From Candidatus Fermentithermobacillaceae bacterium (GTDB taxonomy: Bacteria; Bacillota; Sulfobacillia; Fermentithermobacillales; DUSS01), in contig DUSS01000042.1 in assembly GCA_012842495.1 (NCBI GenBank), positions 1 through 36,044 on the forward strand: a stretch of DNA of 36,044 nt, written 5' to 3'. Shown here one piece after another: positions 8,173 to 15,870 of the stretch. A model generated the notes under the pieces. That model saw only the letters and a program-made list of their open reading frames with translations. It searched no databases and was not told where the DNA came from. Position 1 is the stretch's first letter. Each line of letters starts with the position of its first letter. The translations under genes and the position numbers were made by a program.

Positions 8173-8520
8173 TCAGCTCCCCGTCGGGGAAGGCCCGCCG
8201 GACCCAGGAGGACCACCCGGGCCCGGGCGTTGTCCCGCCCTCCCACTCCCACCTGGTTGTTGTTCCCCCGCCTGAATCACTTTGGAAAACCAGAGCGCCA
8301 CGATGACTAAGAAAAGCGCTATTGCCGTTTCGATCGTGTCTTGAAACAGACCCTGTGCTTTCTCACCGAGGGATTCGAGTTCGAGATCGCCGATCTCGGG
8401 CCCCGCAACCTCCTCCGCTATACCCATCACGGTGTCTATGACCCTCTGGCCCATGCGGCTTGCGAACGGCCTCAGAGCTGAAACTAGGTCGAGCGCTTCT
8501 TTGCTGATGGTCTCAGCCAT
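8173..8520 (-). CDS. Hypothetical tail-anchored-like membrane protein
   Basis: The 115-residue product has an amphipathic helical N-terminal region (ISKEALDLVSALRPFASRMGQRVIDTVMG), an acidic stretch, one transmembrane segment at about 66-82 (TAIALFLVIVALWFSKV) and a Gly/Pro-rich C-terminal tail. It has no recognised family. ATG 8520 is preferred over ATG 8526 because the GGGGGG ribosome binding site at 8527-8532 is 6 bases from the former and none from the latter. It is the first gene of the minus-strand run that continues through the YbaB-like, repeat and pdaB-like genes, so a promoter should lie within 8533-8700. Confidence 0.65.
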   Translation of the reverse strand: MAETISKEALDLVSALRPFASRMGQRVIDTVMGIAEEVAGPEIGDLELESLGEKAQGLFQDTIETAIALFLVIVALWFSKVIQAGEQQPGGSGRAGQRPGPGGPPGSGGPSPTGS

Positions 8521-8958
8521 GGTCATCCCCCCGAATGCTGAGAGCTCACGACATAATATGATGACATTTGGAAATTGCCATCGTTTCCGGGCCAGCTCTT
8601 AGCGGCGCAACCGGCAATCCCCCGGGGTTTCGCAGGGATTAAGGTTTTCGAGAAGAAAACTATGGGTACAGTTCCGTTTAACCAACCGAACACAGAAAAA
8701 GAAAACGAGGCGCATGGTGTTGCAGCGGTCCTACCCGGATAGACCCTGGGATACAAACCGAGATGAATTCAGATAAAGAGATAAAGAAAGGGGCTATGGC
8801 TGGGCGTGGAAGAGCGGCAGCGCGGGCATGCAACCCGAGATGAAATCAGCCAGAGAAAGGAGGGCCTCCGGCGCCGGTAGCGAAGGGTAGACGCTCAATC
8901 ATGAGGCAGGCCGGTTCTCAGCTCGCCTCATCGCCTTTAGCGGCGCCGGGAACGAGAC
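8521..8958. other. Divergent intergenic region (438 bp)
   Basis: This spacer separates the minus-strand envelope operon from the plus-strand dipeptidase and must hold promoters for both. I see an AT-richer stretch near 8552-8575 that could contain a minus-strand -10 element (CATATTAT), and purine-rich AT stretches at 8690-8800. A hairpin lies at 8901-8931. No convincing ORF, tRNA or known riboswitch is seen. Confidence 0.4.
8901..8931 (+). promoter_or_regulatory. Stem-loop upstream of the dipeptidase gene
   Basis: ATGAGGC (8901-8907) and GCCTCAT (8925-8931) form a 7-bp perfect stem with a 17-base loop, 27 bases upstream of the dipeptidase ATG. There is no U-tract, so it is more likely a leader structure or operator than a terminator. 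Confidence 0.3.
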
Positions 8959-9951
8959 ATGAAAAAGACCGACCGGGAAGAACTGAAATCAAAGGCCGCA
9001 GATCTATTAAAAGAAGCGTTCATCATCGACGGTCACGCATCAAGCTTGTTTGATGCCGTGAACGGGTTAAGGGATCTCAGGAAGAAGGAAGAAACCGGGC
9101 ACCTCGATATCCCCCGGTTGAAAGAGGCGGGGGTATCATGTCAGGTGCTCGCGGCCTTCCCCGATCAGAGGATAAGGCCGATGAGAGCTTGCCGGAGGGG
9201 GCTCATCTACTCCGACGCCTTCCATTCCCTCGCGGAAGAGCCGGGAGTACGAATAATCTTGTCCTATGCAGATCTGGAGGCCATCAAAGAAACGAAGGAA
9301 CTGGGGATTATGTTCGCCCTCGAGGGCGGCGAGTTCCTCGAAGGCGAAATCGCGGTGCTCCACATGTTCTATAAGCTAGGCGCCAGAGTAATCGGCCTCA
9401 CGTGGGACGAACGGAACGAGCTCGGGGACGGAGTGGCAGAAGCGATGACCAAGGGAGGGCTCACCCGCTTCGGATTTCAGGTGCTCAAAGAAGCGCAGTC
9501 CATGGGGATGCTCGTGGACGTCTCCCACCTTTCGGAAGCGGGCTTTTGGGACGTGGTGGAAAGCGCGTCGCTCCCGGTCGTCGCCAGTCACTCCAACTGC
9601 CATAAGCTTTATGCCCATCCTAGAAACCTCAAAGACGAAGAGATGGAGGCTTTGAGAGATATCGGCGGCCTCATAGGGATTTCTTTCAATCCTTCTTATC
9701 TTGCCGGGGGCGGCGAGATAACCGTTTCCACGGTGGCGGATCATATCGAACACGCCCTGGAAGTCATGGGGGAAAACGGCGTGGGACTGGGTTCCGACTT
9801 CGACAGCTTCAGCGGTCCGGGACCCATCCCTTCCGTAGAACATCTTCCGGTGTTAGTTGAAGAGCTCCTCAAGAGGGGTCTCAAGGATGAAGTACTCAAG
9901 AAAGTGCTGGGGCTCAACTACCTGAGAGTCTTCAGGGCGGTAATGGGTTAA
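8959..9951 (+). CDS. Membrane dipeptidase family (M19) protein with one altered zinc ligand
   Basis: The 330-residue protein is a member of the M19 renal-dipeptidase-like family of metal-dependent TIM-barrel hydrolases that cleave dipeptides, including D-amino-acid-containing ones. Visible metal-site residues are His26, Glu122 (ALEGGE), His190 (DVSHLS), His211 (VASHSN) and Asp280 (GLGSDFDS). The first ligand motif in the family is HxD, as in DGHCDT; here it reads DGHASS, so the Asp ligand is Ser28. The rest of the protein is canonical in order and length. It is not known whether activity is retained with one altered ligand. Upstream of the ATG there is only a weak CGGGA ribosome binding site. 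The glycerate kinase-NUDIX gene follows 89 bases later on the same strand. Confidence 0.88.
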   Translation: MKKTDREELKSKAADLLKEAFIIDGHASSLFDAVNGLRDLRKKEETGHLDIPRLKEAGVSCQVLAAFPDQRIRPMRACRRGLIYSDAFHSLAEEPGVRIILSYADLEAIKETKELGIMFALEGGEFLEGEIAVLHMFYKLGARVIGLTWDERNELGDGVAEAMTKGGLTRFGFQVLKEAQSMGMLVDVSHLSEAGFWDVVESASLPVVASHSNCHKLYAHPRNLKDEEMEALRDIGGLIGISFNPSYLAGGGEITVSTVADHIEHALEVMGENGVGLGSDFDSFSGPGPIPSVEHLPVLVEELLKRGLKDEVLKKVLGLNYLRVFRAVMG

Positions 9952-10040
9952 AAGGTGCAGCCCTCAGGGCGGGAGATTCACTTACCAAAACGGCCCGGCG
10001 GCACAGGAAGTCTTTTGGGTGAATCGTAGGTGATTTTGCA

Positions 10041-11669
10041 ATGAAAGTGCTGGTAGCTATGAACGCTTTTAAAGGCGCCTTGTCATCGATCAGGGCGACG
10101 CGCACCCTTGCTTCGGGGTTACAGGCAGGGTTTCCCGAAGCGGAGGTCACTCAGCGCCCCCTGGCCGACGGAGGGGACGGAACCCTGGAGGTCATGGCCT
10201 CCGCACTGGGCACACGAGCTGTCACCGAGTATACGGAGGTCTCCGGGCCCCTTGGGGAGAGAGTGAAGGCACCTGTGCTTTTCGTTCCCGACGAAAAGCT
10301 GGCCGTGGTAGAAAGCGCGTTGGCCTGCGGCATTGCTCTCCTCCCTCCGGGCGTGAGGGACCCGTCAAGAGCTTCCAGCTACGGAGTCGGCGAGCTTATC
10401 CGTTATGCCATTGAAAGAGGCTCCAGAACGGTGCTGGTCGGAGTCGGGGGCACTGCCACCAACGACGGGGGAATCGGAATGGCCCGGGCACTCGGCGCTC
10501 AAATCTTGGACAGTAAGGATAAGGCAGTACCCCCAGGAACGCGGGGTCTTTTCAAAGTATCGAGGGTCCTTCCCGGCGAGATCCCGGACCTCTGTCGCGG
10601 AATAAGAGTGCTTGTCGCATGCGATGTTTCCAATCCCCTGACGGGGCCCGAAGGCGCCACCGCAACGTACGGACCTCAAAAAGGAGTTCGTCCCGAAGAG
10701 ATCGCCGGCATCGATGCGGCCATGGAGCGTTACGGAACCATCCTGGAAAGAGACCTCGGTGTCACGATCCTGGGGATTCCCCGGGCTGGTGCAGGGGGCG
10801 GTCTGGCCGCCGGACTTAAAGCTTTTCTGGGAGGAGAGCTTCTGGACGGGGCACGTTTCATCATGGAGCAAGCGGGAGTCGTTGAAGCTCTCCGGACCGC
10901 AGATGTGGTAATCACCGGTGAGGGCAGGATGGACTCACAGACGAGGAAGGGGAAGGCGCCGCAGGCCCTGGCTTCGGAAGCTCGGACCAGGGGTAAGGCC
11001 GTCATAGCGGTCGCTGGGAGTCTAAACCTCGATTTCCTGGAGAGTCTCCCGGACGGATTCTCGGCGGCGTTCTCGACTTGTCCCGGTCCAGTGTCTCTCG
11101 ATGAAGCAATCCAAAATGCTGAGAAATGGCTCTTCTTCACAGGGCAACAGCTGGGCACCGTACTCAGGGTAGGAGCTGTTTCGCGGATGACAGCTCTTGA
11201 AGCCAGACACCCGGGCACACCGGAAGAGAGGTCTTACGGTGGTATCGTGGTCCGAAAGGCCTCGAACTCCGCACTGGAAGTACTGCTCATAAAAGATAGA
11301 TTCGGGGTCTATGCTCCCCCGAAAGGACACCTGGAACCCGGGGAAGAGCCGGCAGAAGGGGCTGTCCGCGAGGTTCTGGAGGAAACGGGCGTCCTCGGCA
11401 AAGTCATGGCGGAAATCGGCGATACCACATATGCCTACCTTGACCCCCTCGGTGTGCCTACGAAAAAAAGCGTGACCTACTTCCTGATGACACCGGTTTC
11501 GGAAGCCGGACCAACCCCCCAATTGGGTGAAACACTCGATGCCGCGTGGGTGCCCGAGGACCGTCTCGTCAACCTCCCCTCTTACCCTAACAATGCGGAA
11601 GTGATCCAAAAAGCTCTGGATATGTACAGGAGGCTTGCGCCGTTTGCACTGGGGACTGAAAGTCCCTAA
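10041..11669 (+). CDS. Glycerate kinase fused to a C-terminal NUDIX hydrolase domain
   Basis: Residues 1-about 380 form a complete glycerate kinase of the GlxK/GarK family, which phosphorylates D-glycerate at the 2-position. Visible motifs are MNAFKGALSS at the start, ADGGDGTLE, GVGGTATNDGG, the segment PLTGPEGATATYGPQKG, GAGGGLAAGLKAFLGG and TGEGRMDSQTRKGKAP. After a short linker, residues about 397-535 are a NUDIX domain with a perfect box: G-x5-E-x7-REVLEETGV at about 428-450. It is preceded by YAPPKGHLEPGEE, a form seen in diadenosine polyphosphate and related NUDIX hydrolases. Each domain has its usual length, so this is a true fusion with no internal stop. The NUDIX part may hydrolyse nucleotide or phosphoglycerate-linked by-products, which is inference. 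Start ATG 10041 follows TAGGTGAT. Confidence 0.92.
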   Translation: MKVLVAMNAFKGALSSIRATRTLASGLQAGFPEAEVTQRPLADGGDGTLEVMASALGTRAVTEYTEVSGPLGERVKAPVLFVPDEKLAVVESALACGIALLPPGVRDPSRASSYGVGELIRYAIERGSRTVLVGVGGTATNDGGIGMARALGAQILDSKDKAVPPGTRGLFKVSRVLPGEIPDLCRGIRVLVACDVSNPLTGPEGATATYGPQKGVRPEEIAGIDAAMERYGTILERDLGVTILGIPRAGAGGGLAAGLKAFLGGELLDGARFIMEQAGVVEALRTADVVITGEGRMDSQTRKGKAPQALASEARTRGKAVIAVAGSLNLDFLESLPDGFSAAFSTCPGPVSLDEAIQNAEKWLFFTGQQLGTVLRVGAVSRMTALEARHPGTPEERSYGGIVVRKASNSALEVLLIKDRFGVYAPPKGHLEPGEEPAEGAVREVLEETGVLGKVMAEIGDTTYAYLDPLGVPTKKSVTYFLMTPVSEAGPTPQLGETLDAAWVPEDRLVNLPSYPNNAEVIQKALDMYRRLAPFALGTESP

Positions 11670-11773
11670 AAGTCTGTATGACTCGTCCCCAAAAGCATAT
11701 GCCCCCGCAAGAACCCGGTTTCGACAGCGCCCATTTACCGTAGCTCGCCGGAGCTGTACAATAAGGTTGCAAA

Positions 11774-11862
11774 ACAACGGGGAGCTGCTTTTAGCGGCTG
11801 AGAAAGGGCTCTTAGCACCTGACCCATCGAACCTGTGGGGTAATGCCCGCGTAGGGAAATAG
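11774..11862 (+). ncRNA. TPP riboswitch (THI element)
   Basis: The TPP aptamer is recognisable from its conserved blocks in order: ACGGGGAGC near 11777, CTGAGA at 11798-11803, and a 3-prime half reading ACCTG, GGGTAATGCC and CGTAGGGAA to about 11859. It lies upstream of a thiamine transporter and thiamine pyrophosphokinase gene, the expected regulon. Ligand binding should turn off thiT and thiN when thiamine pyrophosphate is abundant. Confidence 0.95.
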
Positions 11863-11894
11863 CGTCTTTCCCGCCTGGTCTGGTGCGGCTTCGC

Positions 11895-11915
11895 CCTCCC
11901 CAAAGGGAGGTTTTT
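11895..11915 (+). terminator. Riboswitch expression platform: hairpin that contains the ribosome binding site
   Basis: CCTCCC (11895-11900), a CAAA loop and GGGAGG (11905-11910) form a 6-bp GC-rich hairpin followed by TTTTTCT. The right arm is also the Shine-Dalgarno sequence of thiT, whose ATG is at 11918. The element could therefore work as a terminator, as a ribosome-binding-site sequestor, or both, in response to the TPP aptamer 33 bases upstream. Confidence 0.8.
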
Positions 11916-11917
11916 CT

Positions 11918-12439
11918 ATGTCTCGCGGCAAGATCAGGATGCTCGTAGAAGGCGCCCTCATGGTGGCGCTCGGCCTTGTCCTCAGCTTGGTAAAGGTCTA
12001 CACCCTGCCGAATGGCGGATCGATCACGCTCGGAAGCATGATCCCGGTGCTCATATTCTCGCTGCGGTATGGTGCGCCAGCGGGTCTCTTGGCCGGGGTA
12101 GCTCACGGGCTCCTGCAGCTCATAGTCGAGCCCTACTTCGTCCACCCTGCACAGGTCATCCTGGACTACCCCCTGGCATTCGGTCTTCTGGGACTGGCAG
12201 GTCTGCTTCAAACGAGACCGGTCGCTGGCATAGCTCTGGGAATGGCGGGGAGGTTCATCAGTCACTATCTGTCGGGCGTTATTTTCTTCCGCCAGTACGC
12301 CCCAGAGAACATGAGCCCTTACCTGTACTCGGCGGTCTACAATGGTAGCTATCTATTACCGGAACTGATAATATCGAGCCTTGTGATAAGCTTTGGCCTG
12401 AGGTCGTTCGCCAAGCCCCAAGGGATGCGAGAAGCATAA
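11918..12439 (+). CDS. thiT: ThiT, thiamine-specific S component of an ECF transporter
   Basis: This 173-residue polytopic membrane protein is the substrate-binding S component for thiamine in an energy-coupling factor (ECF) transporter. Visible features match ThiT: LVEGALMVALGLVLSLVKVY at the start, then GGSITLGSMIPVLIFSLRYG, where the family places thiamine-binding residues, AGLLAGVAHGLLQLI, a central DYPLAFGLLGLAG segment, and the C-terminal NGSYLLPELIIS helix. About six transmembrane helices fit its length. It sits directly behind the TPP riboswitch, uses the GGGAGG ribosome binding site within the regulatory hairpin, and is followed 13 bases later by thiN. The shared energising module (EcfA, EcfA', EcfT) is not in this window, as is normal for group II ECF transporters. 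The product imports thiamine that ThiN then phosphorylates. Confidence 0.93.
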   Translation: MSRGKIRMLVEGALMVALGLVLSLVKVYTLPNGGSITLGSMIPVLIFSLRYGAPAGLLAGVAHGLLQLIVEPYFVHPAQVILDYPLAFGLLGLAGLLQTRPVAGIALGMAGRFISHYLSGVIFFRQYAPENMSPYLYSAVYNGSYLLPELIISSLVISFGLRSFAKPQGMREA

Positions 12440-12452
12440 CGCGAAAGATAAC

Positions 12453-13271
12453 GTGGGCTACCTTTGCTCGCTTGAAGTCGGGCTGGAAGTTCACCATGAA
12501 GACCGGGAATCACCTGAAGGAGAACTAACCAAGCTGAAAAACAGGAACGCGACTAACACATCTGGACCCGGCCTGGTCGTAGCCGGTGGGCACACCCGGG
12601 AGGACCTCGTATCCCTTGAGGCCTCCCGGGCCGGTATCATTGTGGCCGCCGATTCGGGGATGGCCGTCCTCAGTAAAATGGGAATCGTTCCCGACGTTCT
12701 CCTGGGAGATTTCGACTCCCTCGACCAGTCTGTAGTACGTGACGCAGAGAGGGCAGGGGTTTTTGTCCTCAGGTTTCCCGTAGAAAAAGACAAAACCGAC
12801 ACCGAGCTCGCTCTGGATTTCCTACTGGAGCAGGGTTTTGATGAAGCCCGGCTTGTAGGGGCGCTGGGAGGTCCCCGGCTCGACCACGAGCTCTCCAACA
12901 TCTTCCTCCTGGAGAAGTACATCAAACAGGGGCTCAGGGTAACCATAGTCCATCCGGGCATCTTTGTGGCGATCCTCTCCGGTCACGACGGGCGATGGTG
13001 CTGGATTGATGTTCCTGGTGGCAAGGGCGACTGGGTGTCCCTCTTCCCTATCACGGAGCTCGTGACGGGGGTAACCCTCCAGGACCTGAAGTTCCCCTTA
13101 AGAGACGCTACCCTCCGCCGTGGAAGCACACTCTCTGTATCGAACCAGGTTTCGGGTCCGCACCCTCGCGTCGAGTTAAAAGAGGGGATCCTGCTGCTTG
13201 TCGTGACGGCAGGCCGTCTCGGAATCGTCTCGGAAGAAGACCGCCCAAGACCAACGGTCAGGTTATCGTAG
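12453..13271 (+). CDS. thiN: Thiamine pyrophosphokinase
   Basis: The protein transfers pyrophosphate from ATP to thiamine, forming the cofactor TPP. Hallmarks are AADSGMAVLSKMGIVPD, the GDFDSL motif, the segment FPVEKDKTDTELAL containing the catalytic and metal-binding acidic residues, GALGGPRLDHELSNIFLL, and a C-terminal beta domain with FPLRDATLRRGSTLSVSNQV. The first 40 or so residues from GTG 12453 are not typical of ThiN, and the upstream spacing of 13 bases from thiT has only a weak ribosome binding site; a start nearer 12530 preceded by GGAG is possible but would need a non-ATG codon. It is the second gene of a TPP-riboswitch operon and so should be repressed by its own product. No canonical terminator follows. 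Confidence 0.93.
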   Translation: MGYLCSLEVGLEVHHEDRESPEGELTKLKNRNATNTSGPGLVVAGGHTREDLVSLEASRAGIIVAADSGMAVLSKMGIVPDVLLGDFDSLDQSVVRDAERAGVFVLRFPVEKDKTDTELALDFLLEQGFDEARLVGALGGPRLDHELSNIFLLEKYIKQGLRVTIVHPGIFVAILSGHDGRWCWIDVPGGKGDWVSLFPITELVTGVTLQDLKFPLRDATLRRGSTLSVSNQVSGPHPRVELKEGILLLVVTAGRLGIVSEEDRPRPTVRLS

Positions 13272-13572
13272 CCCACCCGCAAAGGGCGAAAAACCCCTTA
13301 AATGCAATGCCCCGGAACGCCAGCGGCGGTATCTGTCACCCTCATATCTCCAAAACCTACAAACCCTTCTTGCGTGTAACGCCGCGGATCGAGGCACACT
13401 ACCCCCCGAAAGTTCGTCGGAGATCTGGTACAAACCATTCGACGCCTAGTGCGACTGGACCTGGCTCCCCATACCGCGCTCGATGCCGGGAGGTCCGCTA
13501 ACTATCGCGCAACTGGGGCGACTCGCGCCGGACTCCGTAATCGTGATGCCCTGGTGTAGGGGGTGACATTCA
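13272..13572. other. Intergenic region (301 bp)
   Basis: No coding region or RNA family is recognised between thiN and the amino acid permease. The last 30 bases hold an AGGGGGTGA ribosome-binding-type sequence that may direct the permease start. The rest shows no clear repeats or terminator. Confidence 0.35.
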
Positions 13573-15084
13573 CTGGCACAATCTCTGAGACGCGGCCTTC
13601 CCTCCTATCAGCTTTCGATGATATCCATCGGCGGGGTGATCGGGGTCGGGATGTTCCTCGGGGCGGGAACAACCGTCTCCACGGCGGGCCCGGCTGTCGT
13701 GCTTGCCTACACTCTCGGCGGGGCCGTGATGTTCGCAGTCATGCTGGCCCTGGGTGAGATGACCGTAGAACGACCCGCTCCAGGGGCGTTTCGGGTTCAC
13801 GCCCGCGAAGCGTTGGGTCCGTATTTTGGCTTCATCGCCGGCTGGATGTACTACTTTTCGTGGCTGGGGACGATGTCCGCGGAGATAGTAGCAGCGACCA
13901 CATATCTCACCCGGTGGATTCCCCCTCGCGTGGCACCGTTCTTTGGCTTGCTCTTAGTCATCATCCTCATGGCCGTAAACCTTACGAAAGTCGAGTCTTT
14001 CGGAACCTTCGAGTTCTGGTTTGCCATGGTAAAGGTCGTGGCGATAGGAGCATTTATTCTCTTCGGCGCAGCGGTTATCCTCGGTTACCCCGGTCACCCG
14101 GGGCTGGGGACGAAGTATCTCACGGGGGCAGGCGGCTTTTTCCCCACCGGGTTTTCCGGTGTCGTCCGGGCCATGGCGATGGTAATGGTCGCCTACGGCG
14201 GGACCGAAGTCATCGGAGTCGCCGCAGGGGAGACTAAAGATCCCGCATCCAGCGTTCCCAGGGCGGTTCGGGGAGTCGCCCTCAGGACTCTCATACTCTA
14301 CGTCGGTGCCATGATGGTGCTGGTCGCGGTGATCCCCTGGTATGAGACGAGCTTGAAGGAAAGTCCTTTCGTCCTCGTTTACGACATGCTCGGTATTCCC
14401 TGGGCACCCGATATCATGAACCTCGTGGTCCTCACCGCCGCCCTCTCCAGCTTAAACTGCGGATTGTACACGAGTTCGCGGATGCTGTATTCGCTGGCCC
14501 AGGAAACCCCAACGCTCCGGGCGCTTTCTAAAGTCTCTCCCCGGAGCCAGGTCCCGTATCTCGCCGTCATCGCCTCTAGCATCAGCGTGTACGCGGCAAT
14601 CACCCTGTACTGGCTCGCGCCCACAGGGGCATTCCTCTATGTGACTTCCATAACCAGCTTCGGCTTTCTCTTCGTTTGGCTGGTGATATGCCTGTCTCAC
14701 ATCAGATGGAGATACGTCGTGTCGGACCGCTCAGCTTTCAAAGCACCTCTTTACCCATGGCTGTCCCTGGTGAGCGCCGCTTTGCTCGCCAGCTTCATGT
14801 TCACCCTCACGCTCATACGCGAGCAACGGGTAGGGATTTACGCGGGACTCATCGTACTCTCCGCCTTGTCGGCCGCTTATGGCCTGGAACTTCTTGGTAC
14901 GGTACCCGCTCTGAAACGCCTCATTCCTCGCGCTTTCCCGAAGCCCGCCCATGCTCCCGTTACGACCACCACCACCGCCACAGCCACTACCGCCACGGCC
15001 ACCACCGCAGCAGCTGCGGCGAGCTTCGGGCTTCTGATTGCGAAATACTTCGGGTTCGTGAGCGAAGGAGCGCCCGAGGCCTAG
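13573..15084 (+). CDS. APC-superfamily amino acid permease
   Basis: The product is a 12-helix amino acid/proton symporter of the APC (AAT-like) family. The conserved N-terminal signature is present as SMISIGGVIGVGMFLGAG with AGPAVVLAYTLGG after it. The motif LRRGLPSYQ just before it is what family members have ahead of helix 1 but lies upstream of the first ATG (13618). In that reading frame a CTG at 13573 has AGGGGGTGA six bases upstream, so I extend the gene to 13573; the minimum gene is 13618-15084. Helix 6 (VYDMLGIPW context) and the following conserved loops are visible. The last 45 residues are odd: a Thr/Ala tract encoded by ACC/GCC-type repeats, then a final hydrophobic segment ASFGLLIAKYFGFV. 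The substrate cannot be read from sequence. Confidence 0.87.
   Translation: MAQSLRRGLPSYQLSMISIGGVIGVGMFLGAGTTVSTAGPAVVLAYTLGGAVMFAVMLALGEMTVERPAPGAFRVHAREALGPYFGFIAGWMYYFSWLGTMSAEIVAATTYLTRWIPPRVAPFFGLLLVIILMAVNLTKVESFGTFEFWFAMVKVVAIGAFILFGAAVILGYPGHPGLGTKYLTGAGGFFPTGFSGVVRAMAMVMVAYGGTEVIGVAAGETKDPASSVPRAVRGVALRTLILYVGAMMVLVAVIPWYETSLKESPFVLVYDMLGIPWAPDIMNLVVLTAALSSLNCGLYTSSRMLYSLAQETPTLRALSKVSPRSQVPYLAVIASSISVYAAITLYWLAPTGAFLYVTSITSFGFLFVWLVICLSHIRWRYVVSDRSAFKAPLYPWLSLVSAALLASFMFTLTLIREQRVGIYAGLIVLSALSAAYGLELLGTVPALKRLIPRAFPKPAHAPVTTTTTATATTATATTAAAAASFGLLIAKYFGFVSEGAPEA
14962..15018 (+). repeat. ACC/GCC trinucleotide low-complexity tract
   Basis: A run of ACC, ACG, GCC and GCA-type codons encodes a Thr- then Ala-rich stretch near the C-terminus of the permease. 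Unit length is three, so expansion or contraction would change length without shifting frame. Confidence 0.6.
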
Positions 15085-15244
15085 TGGACGTGATCGAAAC
15101 GCCCACGCCGCAAGCCTCTACAGCTGGAGACGGTGGGAGTGAAACGAAGAAGACAAGTGTCGCCCCGGGTTTCCAGATGGCCACTCCCGATTGCCTAAGC
15201 CGGCCTGCACCCCGACCTTTTCGGCCCTGTAGCCCAAGTATCGT

Positions 15245-15760
15245 CTACAATTTGTATCCTATTTTCCTTAAGAGAACCTTGCGCTTTTCGACGTCCTGCG
15301 GACCCTCCACTCCCTTGGGTGCATACCCGTCTACCACGCCGAGGACGCCCGCCCCTCGCCCGGTCCGGAGCACCACTACATCCAAGGGGTTAGCCGTGGC
15401 CGCGAAGATGCGGCACACTTCGGGAACCATCTTGATGTTGTTGAGGACGTTGATGGGGTATCCCTGTCTCATCATGATGATGAAAACGTGGCCCGTGCCG
15501 AGTTTGAGAGCGTTGGACTTGGCAAGATCGATCAGTTCCTGGTCGTTACCGGCCAGCCTGACCAGGCAGGGCCCGGAAGCTTCAAGAAATGCGATGCCGA
15601 ACTTGGTGTTCCCACCCGCGTTGGCCATCGCCTCATAAAGATCTTCCACCGACTTGATGAAATGAGTTTGACCGAGAATAACGTTGACGTCCTCGGGTTT
15701 GTCCAGCGGGACTATTTCGATACTGTAGTTTTCTCTATCAGGTCGGATATCCTCGCACAT
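15245..15760 (-). CDS. Adenosine-specific kinase (DUF355/Adenosine_kin family)
   Basis: This 171-residue protein matches the adenosine-specific kinase family (PF04008) over its whole length. Signature blocks are FGIAFLEASGPCLVRLAGND, ELIDLAKSNALKLGTGHVFI, YPINVLNNIKMVPEVCRIFAATANP, GRGAGVLGVVDG and the ending RKVLLRKIGYKL. The family is common in archaea and thermophilic bacteria. It was assigned from structural evidence of adenosine or AMP binding, and the in vivo reaction is still poorly known. ATG 15760 is preferred because AGGAGGG lies 6 bases before it, whereas ATG 15766 directly abuts that site. The gene is single, with convergent permease upstream in coordinate space. Two 15-bp tandem repeats lie about 60 bases ahead of its start and may regulate it. 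Confidence 0.93.
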   Translation of the reverse strand: MCEDIRPDRENYSIEIVPLDKPEDVNVILGQTHFIKSVEDLYEAMANAGGNTKFGIAFLEASGPCLVRLAGNDQELIDLAKSNALKLGTGHVFIIMMRQGYPINVLNNIKMVPEVCRIFAATANPLDVVVLRTGRGAGVLGVVDGYAPKGVEGPQDVEKRKVLLRKIGYKL

Positions 15761-15818
15761 GTTCATCCCTCCTGGTTTTGGATGTATCTGTACTGGTTTC
15801 CCCTACTTCCCGCCGTAT

Positions 15819-15848
15819 TTCCGGAAACTACGGTTCCGGAAGCTACGG
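15819..15848. repeat. Two tandem 15-bp repeats with palindromic core
   Basis: TTCCGGAAACTACGG (15819-15833) is followed directly by TTCCGGAAGCTACGG (15834-15848), differing at one base. Each unit begins with the palindrome TTCCGGAA. They lie about 60 bases upstream of the adenosine kinase start on the minus strand, a suitable distance for a regulator binding a tandem site. Confidence 0.6.
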
Positions 15849-15870
15849 CCCGAGCGTGTTCGGGTTTTTT
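15849..15870 (+). terminator. Short rho-independent-type terminator on the plus strand
   Basis: CCCGA (15849-15853) pairs with TCGGG (15860-15864) across a 6-base loop, followed by six T residues. It points in the plus direction, where no gene of that strand precedes it closely. It may stop antisense transcription or be a coincidence. Confidence 0.4.

Noticed and set aside
8580-8700. Possible cyclic-di-AMP (ydaO) or cyclic-di-GMP riboswitch on either strand
   Set aside because: Some GGGG- and TTAATC-like words occur on the minus strand, but the ordered conserved core is absent.
8523-8756. 77-codon minus-strand ORF upstream of the small membrane protein
   Set aside because: No ribosome binding site; overlaps the expected promoter region; composition not protein-like.
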